From Nonomuraea terrae (GTDB taxonomy: Bacteria; Actinomycetota; Actinomycetes; Streptosporangiales; Streptosporangiaceae): DNA of 64,000 nucleotides. Made by a program: the position numbers and the translations under genes. The notes beneath the pieces were generated by a model. It saw nothing but the letters and a program-made list of their open reading frames with translations, was not told where the DNA came from and searched no databases. The stretch is from the NCBI RefSeq assembly GCF_004348995.1, contig NZ_SMKQ01000003.1, forward strand, positions 62,001 through 126,000. The letters are read 5' to 3'. This document shows, piece after piece, positions 50,385-59,554 of this stretch; the stretch's first letter is position 1; each line of letters begins with the position of its first letter.

Positions 50385-52106
50385 ATGACCCGCGCCGAGC
50401 GTGTCGGTCCCCACTACAAGTGGATCGCGCTGTCCAACACCACGCTCGGCGTGCTGATCGCCACGATGGACGCCTCCATCGTGATCATCTCCCTGCCCGC
50501 GATCTTCCGCGGCATCGGGCTCGACCCGCTCGCGCCCGGCAACATCGGTTATCTGCTCTGGATGATCCTCGGCTACCTGCTGGTCTCGGCCGTGCTCGTC
50601 GTCGTCCTCGGCCGGCTCGGCGACATGTTCGGCCGGGTCAGGATCTACAACCTCGGCTTTCTCGTCTTCGCCTGCGCGTCGGTCGCGCTGTCGCTCGACC
50701 CGTTCAGCTCGGGTGCGGGAGCGTTGTGGCTGATCCTGTGGCGGATCGTCCAGGCGTTCGGCGGGTCCATGCTCACGGCCAACTCGGCCGCCATCCTCAC
50801 CGACGCGTTCCCGCCCCGCCAGCGTGGCATGGCGCTCGGCATCAACCAGATCACCGCGCTCGCCGGTCAGTTCCTCGGCCTGCTCGCGGGCGGGTTGCTG
50901 GCCGTCATCGACTGGCGGGCGGTGTTCTGGGTCAGCGTGCCGATCAGCGTGGTGGGCACGATCTGGTCGTACCGGAGCCTGCGCGAGACGGCGTCCGGGC
51001 GGCGCGGCCGGATCGACTGGCTGGGCAACGTCACGTTCGCCGCCGGAGCGGGCATCCTGCTGGCCGGCATCACGTACGGCATCCAGCCGTACGGCGGCGC
51101 CGCCACCGGCTGGGGCAACCCCACGGTGCTCGCCGGGCTCATCGGCGGAGTCGTCCTGCTGGCGCTGTTCTGCCTGATCGAGACCAGGGTCAAGGAGCCG
51201 ATGTTCCGGCTCTCGCTGTTCCGGGTCCAGGCGTTCGCGATGGGCAATCTCGCGGCGCTGCTGACCGCGATCGCACGCGGCGGCCTGCAGTTCATGCTGA
51301 TCATCTGGTTGCAGGGCGTCTGGTTGCCCCTGCACGGCTACGCCTTCGAGGACACGCCCCTGTGGGCCGGCATCTTCATGCTGCCGTTGACCGCCGGGTT
51401 CCTCGTCGCCGGGCCGATCTCGGGGTACCTGTCCGACCGGTTCGGCGCCCGGCTGTTCTCCACGACCGGGCTGATCGTGATGGCGGGGGCGTTCGTCGGC
51501 CTGCTGCTGGTGCCGGTGAACTTCTCCTATCCGGTGTTCGCGCTGTTGCTGCTGCTCAGCGGCCTCGGGCAGGGCATGTTCTCCTCGCCCAACACCTCGT
51601 CGATCATGGGCAGCGTGCCGGCGGAGTACCGCGGGGTGGCCTCGGGCATGCGCTCCACGTTCCAGAACTCCGGCACGGCCCTGTCCATCGGCGTGTTCTT
51701 CTCGCTGATGATCTCCGGGCTGGCCTCGTCGCTGCCGCCGGCGCTGAGCAGCGGCCTCCAGGCGAACGGCGTTCCCGCGGCCACCGCGCACCAGCTGGCG
51801 TCGCTGCCGCCGGTGAGCACGCTCTTCGCCACCTTCCTCGGTGAGAACCCCATCCGGCACCTGCTCGGCCCCACGCTCTCCCACCTGTCGGCCGTGCGGC
51901 GCGACGCGCTGACCGGCTTCGGCTTCTTCCCCGGCCTGGTCTCCGAGCCGTTCCACCACGGTCTGGCGATCGTGTTCGGCGTGGCCACGGCCATGGCCCT
52001 GATCTCCGCGGCGGCCTCGGCGCTGCGGGGACGTCACCAGCGGGCGGACGAGCCGCCCCGCCCTGCCCCGAAAGGACGACAATGGCGAAAAGCGCCCTCC
52101 TCGTGA
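50385..52106 (+). CDS. DHA2-type MFS multidrug transporter (14 helices)
   Basis: 573 residues. Helix 1 has NTTLGVLIATMDASIVIISLPAIF, motif A is GRLGDMFGRVRIYN, motif C-like DHA2 segment AGQFLGLLAGGLLAVIDWRAVFWVSVPI, and the second half repeats (GPISGYLSDRFGARLFS). Fourteen helices are expected. Such pumps export drugs or toxic metabolites with H+. The ATG at 50385 has GGAGG 11-15 bases upstream. The downstream isochorismatase-like gene overlaps its end by 25 bp. Upstream is a regulator-less operator. Confidence 0.92.
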   Translation: MTRAERVGPHYKWIALSNTTLGVLIATMDASIVIISLPAIFRGIGLDPLAPGNIGYLLWMILGYLLVSAVLVVVLGRLGDMFGRVRIYNLGFLVFACASVALSLDPFSSGAGALWLILWRIVQAFGGSMLTANSAAILTDAFPPRQRGMALGINQITALAGQFLGLLAGGLLAVIDWRAVFWVSVPISVVGTIWSYRSLRETASGRRGRIDWLGNVTFAAGAGILLAGITYGIQPYGGAATGWGNPTVLAGLIGGVVLLALFCLIETRVKEPMFRLSLFRVQAFAMGNLAALLTAIARGGLQFMLIIWLQGVWLPLHGYAFEDTPLWAGIFMLPLTAGFLVAGPISGYLSDRFGARLFSTTGLIVMAGAFVGLLLVPVNFSYPVFALLLLLSGLGQGMFSSPNTSSIMGSVPAEYRGVASGMRSTFQNSGTALSIGVFFSLMISGLASSLPPALSSGLQANGVPAATAHQLASLPPVSTLFATFLGENPIRHLLGPTLSHLSAVRRDALTGFGFFPGLVSEPFHHGLAIVFGVATAMALISAAASALRGRHQRADEPPRPAPKGRQWRKAPSS

Positions 52107-52651
52107 TGGACGTGCAGCGGGTCATCGTCGAGAGGTACGGCGACGACCCCGGCTACCTGCCGAGGCTGCGCCGGGCGATCGACGCGGCCCGCGCCGCCGG
52201 GATCCCGGTGATCTACGTGGTGGTCGGGTTCCGTAAGGGCTACCCGGAGGTCAGCGCGCGCAACAAGGCGTTCGGCCAGATCGCCGCGCAGGCCGCGACC
52301 GGCGGCGGGTTCGCCGACGAGCGGGCCACGGAGGTCCACCCCGACGTTGCTCCCCGCCCTGAGGACGTGGTCGTCACGAAGAAGCGCGTCAGCGCCTTCG
52401 CCGGCAGCGACCTCGACATGGTGCTGCGCGCCGCCGGCATCGACTCGCTGGTGCTGACCGGGATCGCGACCAGCGGCGTGGTGCTGTCGACGCTGCGCCA
52501 GGCCGCCGACCTCGACTTCACCCTGACCGTGCTGGAGGACGGCTGCCTGGACGGCGACGCCGAGGTGCACCGCGTGCTCACCGAGAAGGTGTTTCCCCGG
52601 CAGGCGGACGTCGTCACGATCGACGAATGGATCAAGACCCTCACCACATAA
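52082..52651 (+). CDS. Isochorismatase-like hydrolase with Ser in place of the catalytic Cys
   Basis: 189 residues with the family triad positions D10 (LLVMDVQR) and K100 (VVTKKRVSAFAGSDLD) intact. The nucleophile loop reads TGIATSGVVLSTLRQA, giving Ser131 where active cysteine hydrolases have Cys. This variant is frequent in the family and probably acts by a different chemistry or is a non-enzymatic relative. The start overlaps the transporter gene, so translation is coupled; export and modification of the same compound is plausible. Confidence 0.88.
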   Translation: MAKSALLVMDVQRVIVERYGDDPGYLPRLRRAIDAARAAGIPVIYVVVGFRKGYPEVSARNKAFGQIAAQAATGGGFADERATEVHPDVAPRPEDVVVTKKRVSAFAGSDLDMVLRAAGIDSLVLTGIATSGVVLSTLRQAADLDFTLTVLEDGCLDGDAEVHRVLTEKVFPRQADVVTIDEWIKTLTT

Positions 52652-52692
52652 GTCGTACTCTTGGCCCATATAGAGCGACAAGGGGAGTATGT

Positions 52693-53910
52693 GTGAGTTT
52701 CAGCCACCTGTCCCATGTGGAGTGCGGCCGGTGCGGGGCGCGGCATGACAGCGAGCGCCCGCAGAACCTCTGCGTGAAGTGCGGCTCGCCGCTGCTGGCC
52801 CGCTACGACCTGGAGGCCGTCCGGTCCTCCGTACGGCCCGAGGAGATCGCGGGACGCGCGCCCGACCTGTGGCGCTACCACGAGCTCCTCCCGGTGCGCA
52901 GCCCCGAGTCGGTGGTCACCCTCGGCGAGGGGATGACCCCGCTGCTCCCCATGGCGAGGTACGGCGCCCGCATCGGCCTGCCGCGCCTGCTGATGAAGGA
53001 CGAGGGGCTGATCCCGACCGGCTCCTTCAAGGCACGCGGCGCCGCGGTCGGCGTGTCGCGCGCGGCCGAGCTCGGCGTCGAACGCCTGGCGATGCCGACC
53101 AACGGCAACGCGGGGGCCGCCTGGGCGCTCTACGGCGCGCGGGCGGGCCTGGCCGCCACGGTCGTCATGCCGGTGGACGCCCCCGAGATCACCCGGCGGG
53201 AGTGCGTGGCGTCGGGCACGGACCTCTACCTGGTCGACGGCCTGATCAGTGACGCCGGGCGGATCGTCGGCGAGCTGGTCGCGGCCTCCGGCGGCCGGGT
53301 CTTCGACGCCTCGACGCTGAAGGAGCCGTACCGCATCGAGGGCAAGAAGACCATGGGCATCGAGATCGCCGAGCAGCTGGGCTGGCGCACGCCCGACGTG
53401 ATCCTCTATCCGACCGGCGGGGGAGTGGGCCTGATCGGCATCCACAAGGCCCTGGCCGAGCTGCGCGAGCTGGGCTGGCTCTCGGGTCCGTCGCCGCGGC
53501 TGGTCGCGGTGCAGGCCGAGGGGTGCGCGCCGATCGTGCGCGCGTTCGAGCAGGGGGAGCGGGAGAGCAGCTACTGGGAGGGCGCGAACACCGTGGCGTT
53601 CGGCATCAACGTCCCGAAGCCGCTCGGCGACTTCCTCATCCTGGAGGCGCTGGCCGAGACGTCGGGCACCGCGGTGACGGTCACCGACGAGGAACTGCTG
53701 GCCGAGCTGCGGCAGGTCGCGGCCTTGGAGGGGACGTACGTCTGCCCGGAGGGCGCGGCCGCCTTCGCCGCCGCACGCAAGCTGCGCGAGACGGGCTGGA
53801 TCGCCGAGAACGAAGAGGTCGTCGTGCTGAACACGGGAGCCGGCGTGAAGTACCCGCAGACGGTCCCCGTGGACGCGCCCGTGCTCGCGGTGGACGCCCA
53901 CCTCGTCTGA
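52693..53910 (+). CDS. thrC: Threonine synthase
   Basis: 405 residues from a GTG at 52693 with AGGGGAG 6-12 bases upstream. An N-terminal zinc ribbon (C11, C14, C27, C30) precedes the PLP fold-type II domain with the Schiff-base lysine K113 (IPTGSFKARG), TNGNAGAAWA and the glycine loop PTGGGVGLIG. The family converts O-phosphohomoserine to threonine. The zinc-ribbon type is common in bacteria as an additional copy, and no homoserine genes are nearby, so this may be a paralogue. It lies 41 bp after the isochorismatase-like gene. Confidence 0.87.
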   Translation: MSFSHLSHVECGRCGARHDSERPQNLCVKCGSPLLARYDLEAVRSSVRPEEIAGRAPDLWRYHELLPVRSPESVVTLGEGMTPLLPMARYGARIGLPRLLMKDEGLIPTGSFKARGAAVGVSRAAELGVERLAMPTNGNAGAAWALYGARAGLAATVVMPVDAPEITRRECVASGTDLYLVDGLISDAGRIVGELVAASGGRVFDASTLKEPYRIEGKKTMGIEIAEQLGWRTPDVILYPTGGGVGLIGIHKALAELRELGWLSGPSPRLVAVQAEGCAPIVRAFEQGERESSYWEGANTVAFGINVPKPLGDFLILEALAETSGTAVTVTDEELLAELRQVAALEGTYVCPEGAAAFAAARKLRETGWIAENEEVVVLNTGAGVKYPQTVPVDAPVLAVDAHLV

Positions 53911-53914
53911 CCGG

Positions 53915-54262
53915 CTAGTGGTAGGCCAGGTTCACGGCCAGAGCGGCCACCGCCAGGGAGAAGAACACGGCCCACATCCCGAGGTGGTGGTCGCGGACCC
54001 GCACGTGAGCACCGAACGCCACGACGAAGTACAGCACCAGACCGGCGGCGGCGAGCGCCCCCAGCACCGGCACGGCGAACCCGGCCAGCAGCCCCAAGGA
54101 GCCCGCCGCCATCAGCGTGCCGAACGGAAGCGTCCACGATCGCGGTATGCGCATCTTGTCCGCCTGCCGCTTGGGATAGTCGTGGCCGATCAGGTTGGCG
54201 AGGGCCGCCATCCCGATGACCGCCGAGGCGAGGATGGTGACCGTGACGTAGACCGCGAACAC
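53915..54262 (-). CDS. DoxX-like membrane protein
   Basis: 115 residues with four helices (3-24, 45-63, 65-88, 93-113), IGMAALANLIGHDYPKRQADKMRIPRSWTLPFGTLMAAGSLGLLAGF and the C-terminal AVFFSLAVAALAVNLAYH typical of DoxX family. Function in the family is redox- or quinone-related but poorly defined. It is convergent with thrC. Confidence 0.82.
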   Translation of the reverse strand: MFAVYVTVTILASAVIGMAALANLIGHDYPKRQADKMRIPRSWTLPFGTLMAAGSLGLLAGFAVPVLGALAAAGLVLYFVVAFGAHVRVRDHHLGMWAVFFSLAVAALAVNLAYH

Positions 54263-54441
54263 GCAAGCCCTCCTTGTCCGTGGGACCTACGTCATAGACG
54301 GCGGCAACGCCCCAGGACGTGACATGCCGCTCCATGCCAAGTGGCCGGCATCAGGAGGCGGTACGTGGACGCGTGTCCGATCTGTCGGTTATTGAGGAAT
54401 CGATCAGCATCCTGCAGGACCCACCGGACGGGAAGGACAGC

Positions 54442-55671
54442 GTGAACATGGACATCGACCCGCAGAAGATGGCCCGCTACGTCGAGGAGCTCGGCAAGCT
54501 CGGGGAGCTGCCCGACGGCGGCATGACCCGCTTCCAGTACGACGCCGCCTGGGCGCAGGCCCAGGACCTCGTCGCCCGATGGATGCGCGAGGCCGGGCTG
54601 CGGGTGCGCCGCGACGCCGTGGGCAACGTCTTCGGCCGCCTGCCCGGCGCCGACGACAGCAGCACGATCCTCACCGGCAGCCACATCGACACGGTTCCCG
54701 AAGGCGGCAAGTACGACGGCGCGCTCGGCGTGCTGGCCGGCCTGGCGGCGCTCGAAGCCCTGGCCGCCAGGGGCGAGCGGCCCAGGACGTCGCTCGAGGT
54801 CGTCTCGTTGTGCGAGGAGGAGAGCAGCCGCTACCAGGCCAACTTCTTCGGCTCCCGGGCCATGCTCGGCCTCGTCGGCCCCGACGAGCCGGCCACGCTC
54901 AAGGACGCCGACGGCGTGTCGATGGCCGAGGCGATGACCGCGGTCGGCCTCGACCCCTCGGCCGTGGCCACCGCCAAGAGGGACGACATCGCCGCGTTCG
55001 TCGAGCTGCACATCGAGCAGGGCAAGGTCCTCGAAACCGCGGGCACGGACGTCGGCGTCGTCGAGGTCATCACCGGACTGGTCTGGGAAGAGGTCGTCGT
55101 CACCGGACGCCAGGACCACGCCGGCGGCACCCCGATGGACGCACGCCTGGACGCCGTGCAGGCCGCCGCCGAGATCAGCACCGCGATCACCCGGCACGTT
55201 GCCGAGGCGGACAAGGCCGGCCGGGTGACCTTCGGCCGCTGGGACGTACGTCCCGGCTGGCCGAGCATCGTCCCCGGTGAGGTCGTCTTCTCCATGGACC
55301 TGCGCCACACCGTCGCCGAGGACCTGAGGGCCCGCGCCGACGAGGCCCACCGGATCGCCGCGACCATCGCGGCCGGCCGCGGCGTCGAGGTCACCTTCGA
55401 ACGGCTCAAGGACGAGACCCCGACCGTCATGGACGCGCGCCTGCGCGAGGTGCTCACCCAGGCCGCGGCCGACCGCGGGGCGACCTCCATGGACCTGCCC
55501 AGCGGGGCCGGCCACGACAGCCAGCTCATGGGCGAGCACGTCCCGACCGCGATGCTCTTCGTCCCCAGCGTCGAGGGCCGCTCCCACTGCAAGGAGGAGT
55601 ACACCCGCCCGGAAGACTGCGTACGCGGCGCCTCCGTCCTGGCCACGGCCCTGCACCGGCTGGCCTTCTGA
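54442..55671 (+). CDS. Zn-dependent N-carbamoyl-amino acid hydrolase / allantoate amidohydrolase (M20)
   Basis: 409 residues from a GTG at 54442 with GAAGGA upstream; an ATG two codons later is equally possible. The metal-ligand signatures are TGSHIDTVPEGGKYDGALGVLAGL, SLCEEESSRY, and the C-terminal GAGHDSQLM with VEGRSHCKEEYT. The family hydrolyses N-carbamoyl amino acids, ureidoglycolate or allantoate using two divalent metals. No hydantoinase gene is linked, and substrate is open. Confidence 0.9.
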   Translation: MNMDIDPQKMARYVEELGKLGELPDGGMTRFQYDAAWAQAQDLVARWMREAGLRVRRDAVGNVFGRLPGADDSSTILTGSHIDTVPEGGKYDGALGVLAGLAALEALAARGERPRTSLEVVSLCEEESSRYQANFFGSRAMLGLVGPDEPATLKDADGVSMAEAMTAVGLDPSAVATAKRDDIAAFVELHIEQGKVLETAGTDVGVVEVITGLVWEEVVVTGRQDHAGGTPMDARLDAVQAAAEISTAITRHVAEADKAGRVTFGRWDVRPGWPSIVPGEVVFSMDLRHTVAEDLRARADEAHRIAATIAAGRGVEVTFERLKDETPTVMDARLREVLTQAAADRGATSMDLPSGAGHDSQLMGEHVPTAMLFVPSVEGRSHCKEEYTRPEDCVRGASVLATALHRLAF

Positions 55672-55871
55672 CACGTCGCACTGCCCCCATGGCATCAACA
55701 ACCCGGACAAACGAACAGTGCGTGTCGCCTCGACCCACGAACCCGACGGCGCTAGAAAGGGGGATCAAGGCCAGGACCTGGGGAAATGTCATCCAACGCG
55801 CCCAGGAACGTCAATGATCACCCATCGTCGTCAAGGGTGTCCTAGGCCCGTACTCAGCTAGAGCTCGGGGG

Positions 55872-57558
55872 AGCACCACGTACACCTACCGGGTGACCAA
55901 CACGGGCAACGTGACGCTGACCGACGTGACCGCCGCGGACACGGAGTTCACGGGGAACGGGGACCAGCCTGTCGCCGGGTGCCCGAGGGATTCGCTGGCG
56001 CCGGGTGGGACGGTCGAGTGCACGGCGACGTACACGCTGGTCCAGGCCGACATCGACCAGGGCAGCGTGGTCAACACGGCGACGGCCACGGGCACCACGT
56101 CGGCCGGTCAGACGACGACGTCCGCACCGTCGGAGGCGGCCGTCACCGGCCCCGCCGTCGGCGGCCTGACGCTGACGAAGAGCGCTGAGCCGGAGACGGT
56201 GAGCGAGGCGGGGCAGACCGTCACGTACACGTTCACCGCGACGAACACGGGCGTCACGACCCTGTCGGGTCTGACCGTCCTCGAGACCGCCTTCTCCGGT
56301 ACGGGTGGTTCGCTTCAGGTGAGCTGCTCCCCCACCACTCTGGCGCCGACCGCATCAGCGACCTGTACGGCGACGCCGTACGAGGTCACGCAGGAGGACA
56401 TCGACAGCGGCGCCCTGACCAACACCGCGGTCGCGATCGCCGACTCGCCCACGGAACCGGCCGGGGTGACCTCCGCGCCGGCGACGGCCACGGTGGAGAC
56501 GAACCCGGCCGCGGGGCTGCGGCTGGAGAAGCTCGCCTCTCCGGACACGGTCGCCGCCGCCGGAGAGGACGTCGACTACACGTACGTCCTCACCAACACC
56601 GGCACGGTCACGATCAACAACCCCGCCATCGAGGACAGCCGCTTCGGCCCGCCGGGGCCCGGCTGCTCCGCCGAGCGGATCCGTCCGGGTCAGACCATCC
56701 AGTGCACCGCCTCCTACACCGTCACCGCCGACGACGTCACCGCCGGTTCGGTCACCAACACGGCGACCGCGTACGGCATTCGTGCGGACACGGGGCAGCA
56801 GGTCGAGTCGGACGAGGCGCAGGAGACCGTGCCGGTGCTCGCCTCCTCGCCGGCGCTGGCCAAGAGCGTCTTTCCGGCGAAGGTCACCCTTCCCGGGCAG
56901 CAGGTCGTCTACAGGTTCGAGGTGGAGAACACGGGCGGGACCACGCTGTCCGACGTGGCCATCGACGAGAGCCGGTTCACCGGGAGCGGCGGGCCGCTGG
57001 ACGTGCACTGTCCGCGCAGGCCGCTGGCGCCGGGTACGTCGATGACGTGCGTCGCGTACTACACGGTCACGGCGGCGGACCTGCGGGCGGGCGGCATCGA
57101 CAACACCGCCACGGCGACCGCCGAAGGGGGTGTGCGGTCCGCCTCGGCGACCGCGCGCGTGGTCGCCGAGGCGGCGCCGAACTCGCCGAAAGGACGGGCT
57201 GCACCTGAAGAAGCGGGGCAACGTCCGCGACGTCGACCGGAACGGGCGGGTGAACGCCGGCGACACCGTCGTCTGGCAGATCATGGCCCACAACACCGGA
57301 CGCACCCCGCTGGAGAACCTGACGGTGAGCGACCCCGCGTTCGGCGAGGTCACCTGCCCGGCGACGACGCTCGCCCCGGGCGCCCGGACGATCTGCACCA
57401 CGGCGCCGTACACGATCACCAGGAAGGACGCGAAGAAGGGGAAGATCGTGAACGTGGCGACCGTCTCCGCGACCGGCACTGATGGCAGGACGGTCACCTC
57501 GCGGGTCCGCGCCAAGGTCGCCGTCCGCCCTCCGCACCGGCACGCGCCGAGGAGGTAG
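55872..57558 (+). pseudogene. 5'-truncated DUF11/DUF7507-type repeat protein
   Basis: The sequence opens abruptly within a repeat (STTYTYRVTNTGNVTLTDVT) and carries about four more copies of a 110-residue beta-sandwich repeat (VTYTFTATNTGVTTLSGLTV, VDYTYVLTNTGTVTINNPAI, VVYRFEVENTGGTTLSDVAI). There is no start codon, signal peptide or N-terminal domain. At about 57190 the frame breaks: SPK is followed in the next frame by DGLHLKKRGNVRDVDRNGRVNAGD, a further repeat that runs to the stop at 57556-57558. The original was a large secreted or wall-bound adhesin-like protein. Confidence 0.75.
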
Positions 57559-57564
57559 CGCCTC

Positions 57565-58680
57565 TCACCGGTGGGCGCGGAAGAACTCGATGATGTCGTG
57601 CGCGAGGAGCTCCGGCTCCTCGTGGGCGGCGAAGTGCCCGCCGCGCGGCATGCGGGTGTACCTGGTGATGTTGTGGGTGCGTTCGGCCCAGCTGCGCGGC
57701 GGGAGGGTGAGGTCGGCGGGGAACAGCGCGAGCGCGGTGGGGACGTCCACCCGCTCGACGCGCCTGGTCAGCCCCTGCGCGTACTCGTAGTACGGCCTGA
57801 AGGAGGTCGAGACGGTCCGGGTGAACCAGTAGAGCGACGCCTGGGTCAGGACGAAGTCGTCGCTGAAGCGGGACGACAGGTCGCCTCCGCAGTCGCTCCA
57901 CGCGCGGTACTTCTCGACGATCCAGGCGAGCAGCCCGGCCGGTGAGTCGGACAGGCCGTAGCTCAAGGTGAGGGGGCGGGTGCTCTGCTCGTGCTGGTAG
58001 CCGCCCTCCTCCTTGCTCCACGTCGCGACGGAGTCGAGGTGGTCCCGTTCCTCCTGGGTGAGGCTCTCCGGGTCGTACGCGGCCGGGCCGGCGACCGCCA
58101 GCAGGTGGATGCCGGCCAGCGACTCCGGGTGGGCCTCGGCGAGCCGTGAGGCGATGCCGGCGCCCAGGTCGCCTCCGTGGGCGGCGTACCGGTCGAAGCC
58201 GAGCTCGTCGTGCATGAGGCGGTGCCAGAGCTCGTGGGTCTGCGGCGACTCGGTGAGCGAGGGCCGCTGCGGGGAGAAGGCGTAGCCGGGCAGCGAGGGC
58301 ACGATCACCGTGAACGCGTCGGCGGGGTCGCCCCCGTGGCGCGACGGACGGGCGAGCCGGTCGGCGAGACCCGTCAGTTCGAGGAACGAACTGGGCCACC
58401 CGTGGGTCAGGACGATCGGCAGCGCGCCGGGGTGTTCGGCGTCGAAGCGCAGGTAGTGGACGGGTGTCCCGTCGATGTCGGCGAAACGGGACGGCAGGGC
58501 GTTGACGGCCGTCTCGTGCTCGCGCCAGTCGTAGCCGGAGGCCCAGTACGCGACCAGGCGGCGCAGCTCGCCGATCTCGGCGCCGGCGTCCCATCCGCTC
58601 ATGGGCCAGGCGGTCGGCCAGCGGGTGGCGCGCAGCCGCGACCGCAGCTCGTTCAGCTCTTCGTCAGGTACCGCGATCAC
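57565..58680 (-). CDS. Epoxide hydrolase (EHN-domain alpha/beta hydrolase)
   Basis: 371 residues from a GTG at 58680 with GAGGAG 6-11 bases upstream. The N-terminal EHN segment (DEELNELRSRLRATRWPTAW) and hydrolase core (LTHGWPSSFLEL, nucleophile Asp in AAHGGDLGAGIASRLAE, and the C-terminal GGHFAAHEEPELL with the catalytic His) match bacterial epoxide hydrolases. Its GTG overlaps the TetR stop by 4 bp (GTGA), so the two genes are one operon and the repressor should control this enzyme. Confidence 0.92.
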   Translation of the reverse strand: MIAVPDEELNELRSRLRATRWPTAWPMSGWDAGAEIGELRRLVAYWASGYDWREHETAVNALPSRFADIDGTPVHYLRFDAEHPGALPIVLTHGWPSSFLELTGLADRLARPSRHGGDPADAFTVIVPSLPGYAFSPQRPSLTESPQTHELWHRLMHDELGFDRYAAHGGDLGAGIASRLAEAHPESLAGIHLLAVAGPAAYDPESLTQEERDHLDSVATWSKEEGGYQHEQSTRPLTLSYGLSDSPAGLLAWIVEKYRAWSDCGGDLSSRFSDDFVLTQASLYWFTRTVSTSFRPYYEYAQGLTRRVERVDVPTALALFPADLTLPPRSWAERTHNITRYTRMPRGGHFAAHEEPELLAHDIIEFFRAHR

Positions 58681-59261
58681 GGGTCTCCTCGGGGTGTGTG
58701 CGTGGCCGGGCCGAGAGTCTGGACGATCGCGGCCCGGGTCGCCTCGCGCGGCTCGGGCTCGGCCGCCAGCAGGGCGTGCATGATCATGCCTTCGAGCAGG
58801 GCGTCCAGGCGCGCGGCGGTGCCGGGGCCGGTGAAGCGGGCGAGGACGGCCCGGCTCTCCCACGTCCACGCCTGCGTCAGGACCCGCAGATCGGGGTTGC
58901 GCAGCGCCGCGAGGTGCAGCTCGAAGCCGAGGACCGCGCTGCGGTGCCGCGCCGGGCCCCCGTGGACCAGATCGACCAGGACCTCGACGAACTGCTCGTG
59001 CGTCTCCACGTCCTCGAAGAGCTTCTCGAACGTCGCGGACTGCAGCTCGACATACCGGGCGAACGCCTGCGCCTGCAGGTCGGCCAGGCTCGCGAAGTGA
59101 TAGGTGACCGACCCGAGCGGCACGTCGGCGCGGGCGGCAATGGTGCGGTGCGTCGTCCCGGCCGTCCCGTGCTCCGCCATGACGTCCAGGGCGGCGTCCA
59201 GGATGCGCGTCCTGCGGTCGGGATCGTACCGCCGGGCCCGCCGCGCGCCGGTCCGTGCCAT
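58677..59261 (-). CDS. TetR-family transcriptional regulator
   Basis: 194 residues. The helix-turn-helix is TRILDAALDVMAEHGTAGTTHRTIAARADVPLGSVTYHFASLADL. The C-terminal ligand domain is of the TetR_C_6-like sort, with a large helical pocket. It is first gene of the operon with epoxide hydrolase. A dyad lies directly upstream of its ATG, so it probably autoregulates and responds to an epoxide, aromatic or related compound. Confidence 0.9.
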   Translation of the reverse strand: MARTGARRARRYDPDRRTRILDAALDVMAEHGTAGTTHRTIAARADVPLGSVTYHFASLADLQAQAFARYVELQSATFEKLFEDVETHEQFVEVLVDLVHGGPARHRSAVLGFELHLAALRNPDLRVLTQAWTWESRAVLARFTGPGTAARLDALLEGMIMHALLAAEPEPREATRAAIVQTLGPATHTPRGDP

Positions 59262-59263
59262 AC

Positions 59264-59275
59264 GTACAAATGTAC
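59264..59275. promoter_or_regulatory. TetR operator
   Basis: GTACA-AA-TGTAC is a perfect short dyad 3 bp upstream of the TetR start, with a further related half (AACAAACGTAC) 20 bp away. Position over the ribosome site and leader suits autorepression. Confidence 0.5.
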
Positions 59276-59371
59276 ACGAGTTAGGAACAAACGTACGCAT
59301 CCCGGTGACGTCGCGGCCGGCATCGGGCGGCGCCTGGTCGCGCCGACCGTATGCCGACAAGATCGATGGTC

Positions 59372-59400
59372 TTGACAATAAAAATTGTCGGTCCTATCGT
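59372..59400 (+). promoter_or_regulatory. Sigma-70-type promoter with overlapping dyad
   Basis: TTGACA at 59372-59377 is followed after 17 bp by TATCGT at 59395-59400. The dyad GACAAT-AAAA-ATTGTC (59374-59389) overlies the -35 box and spacer, so a repressor bound there would block RNA polymerase. The promoter is about 155 bp upstream of the reductase gene. Confidence 0.55.
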
Positions 59401-59554
59401 TGCAGACGCGTCCGACGGAAACATCGGGATGTGGGCGAGACGATGTTCTCGCTCGCCGGACAGCGTCCTTCGTGGCAGCCGCGAGTGACGATCGCGACGT
59501 GTTTCACGCGTGAGAGCTGTCTCCTTCCGCACACGGGATTGATGGGAGCACGAC

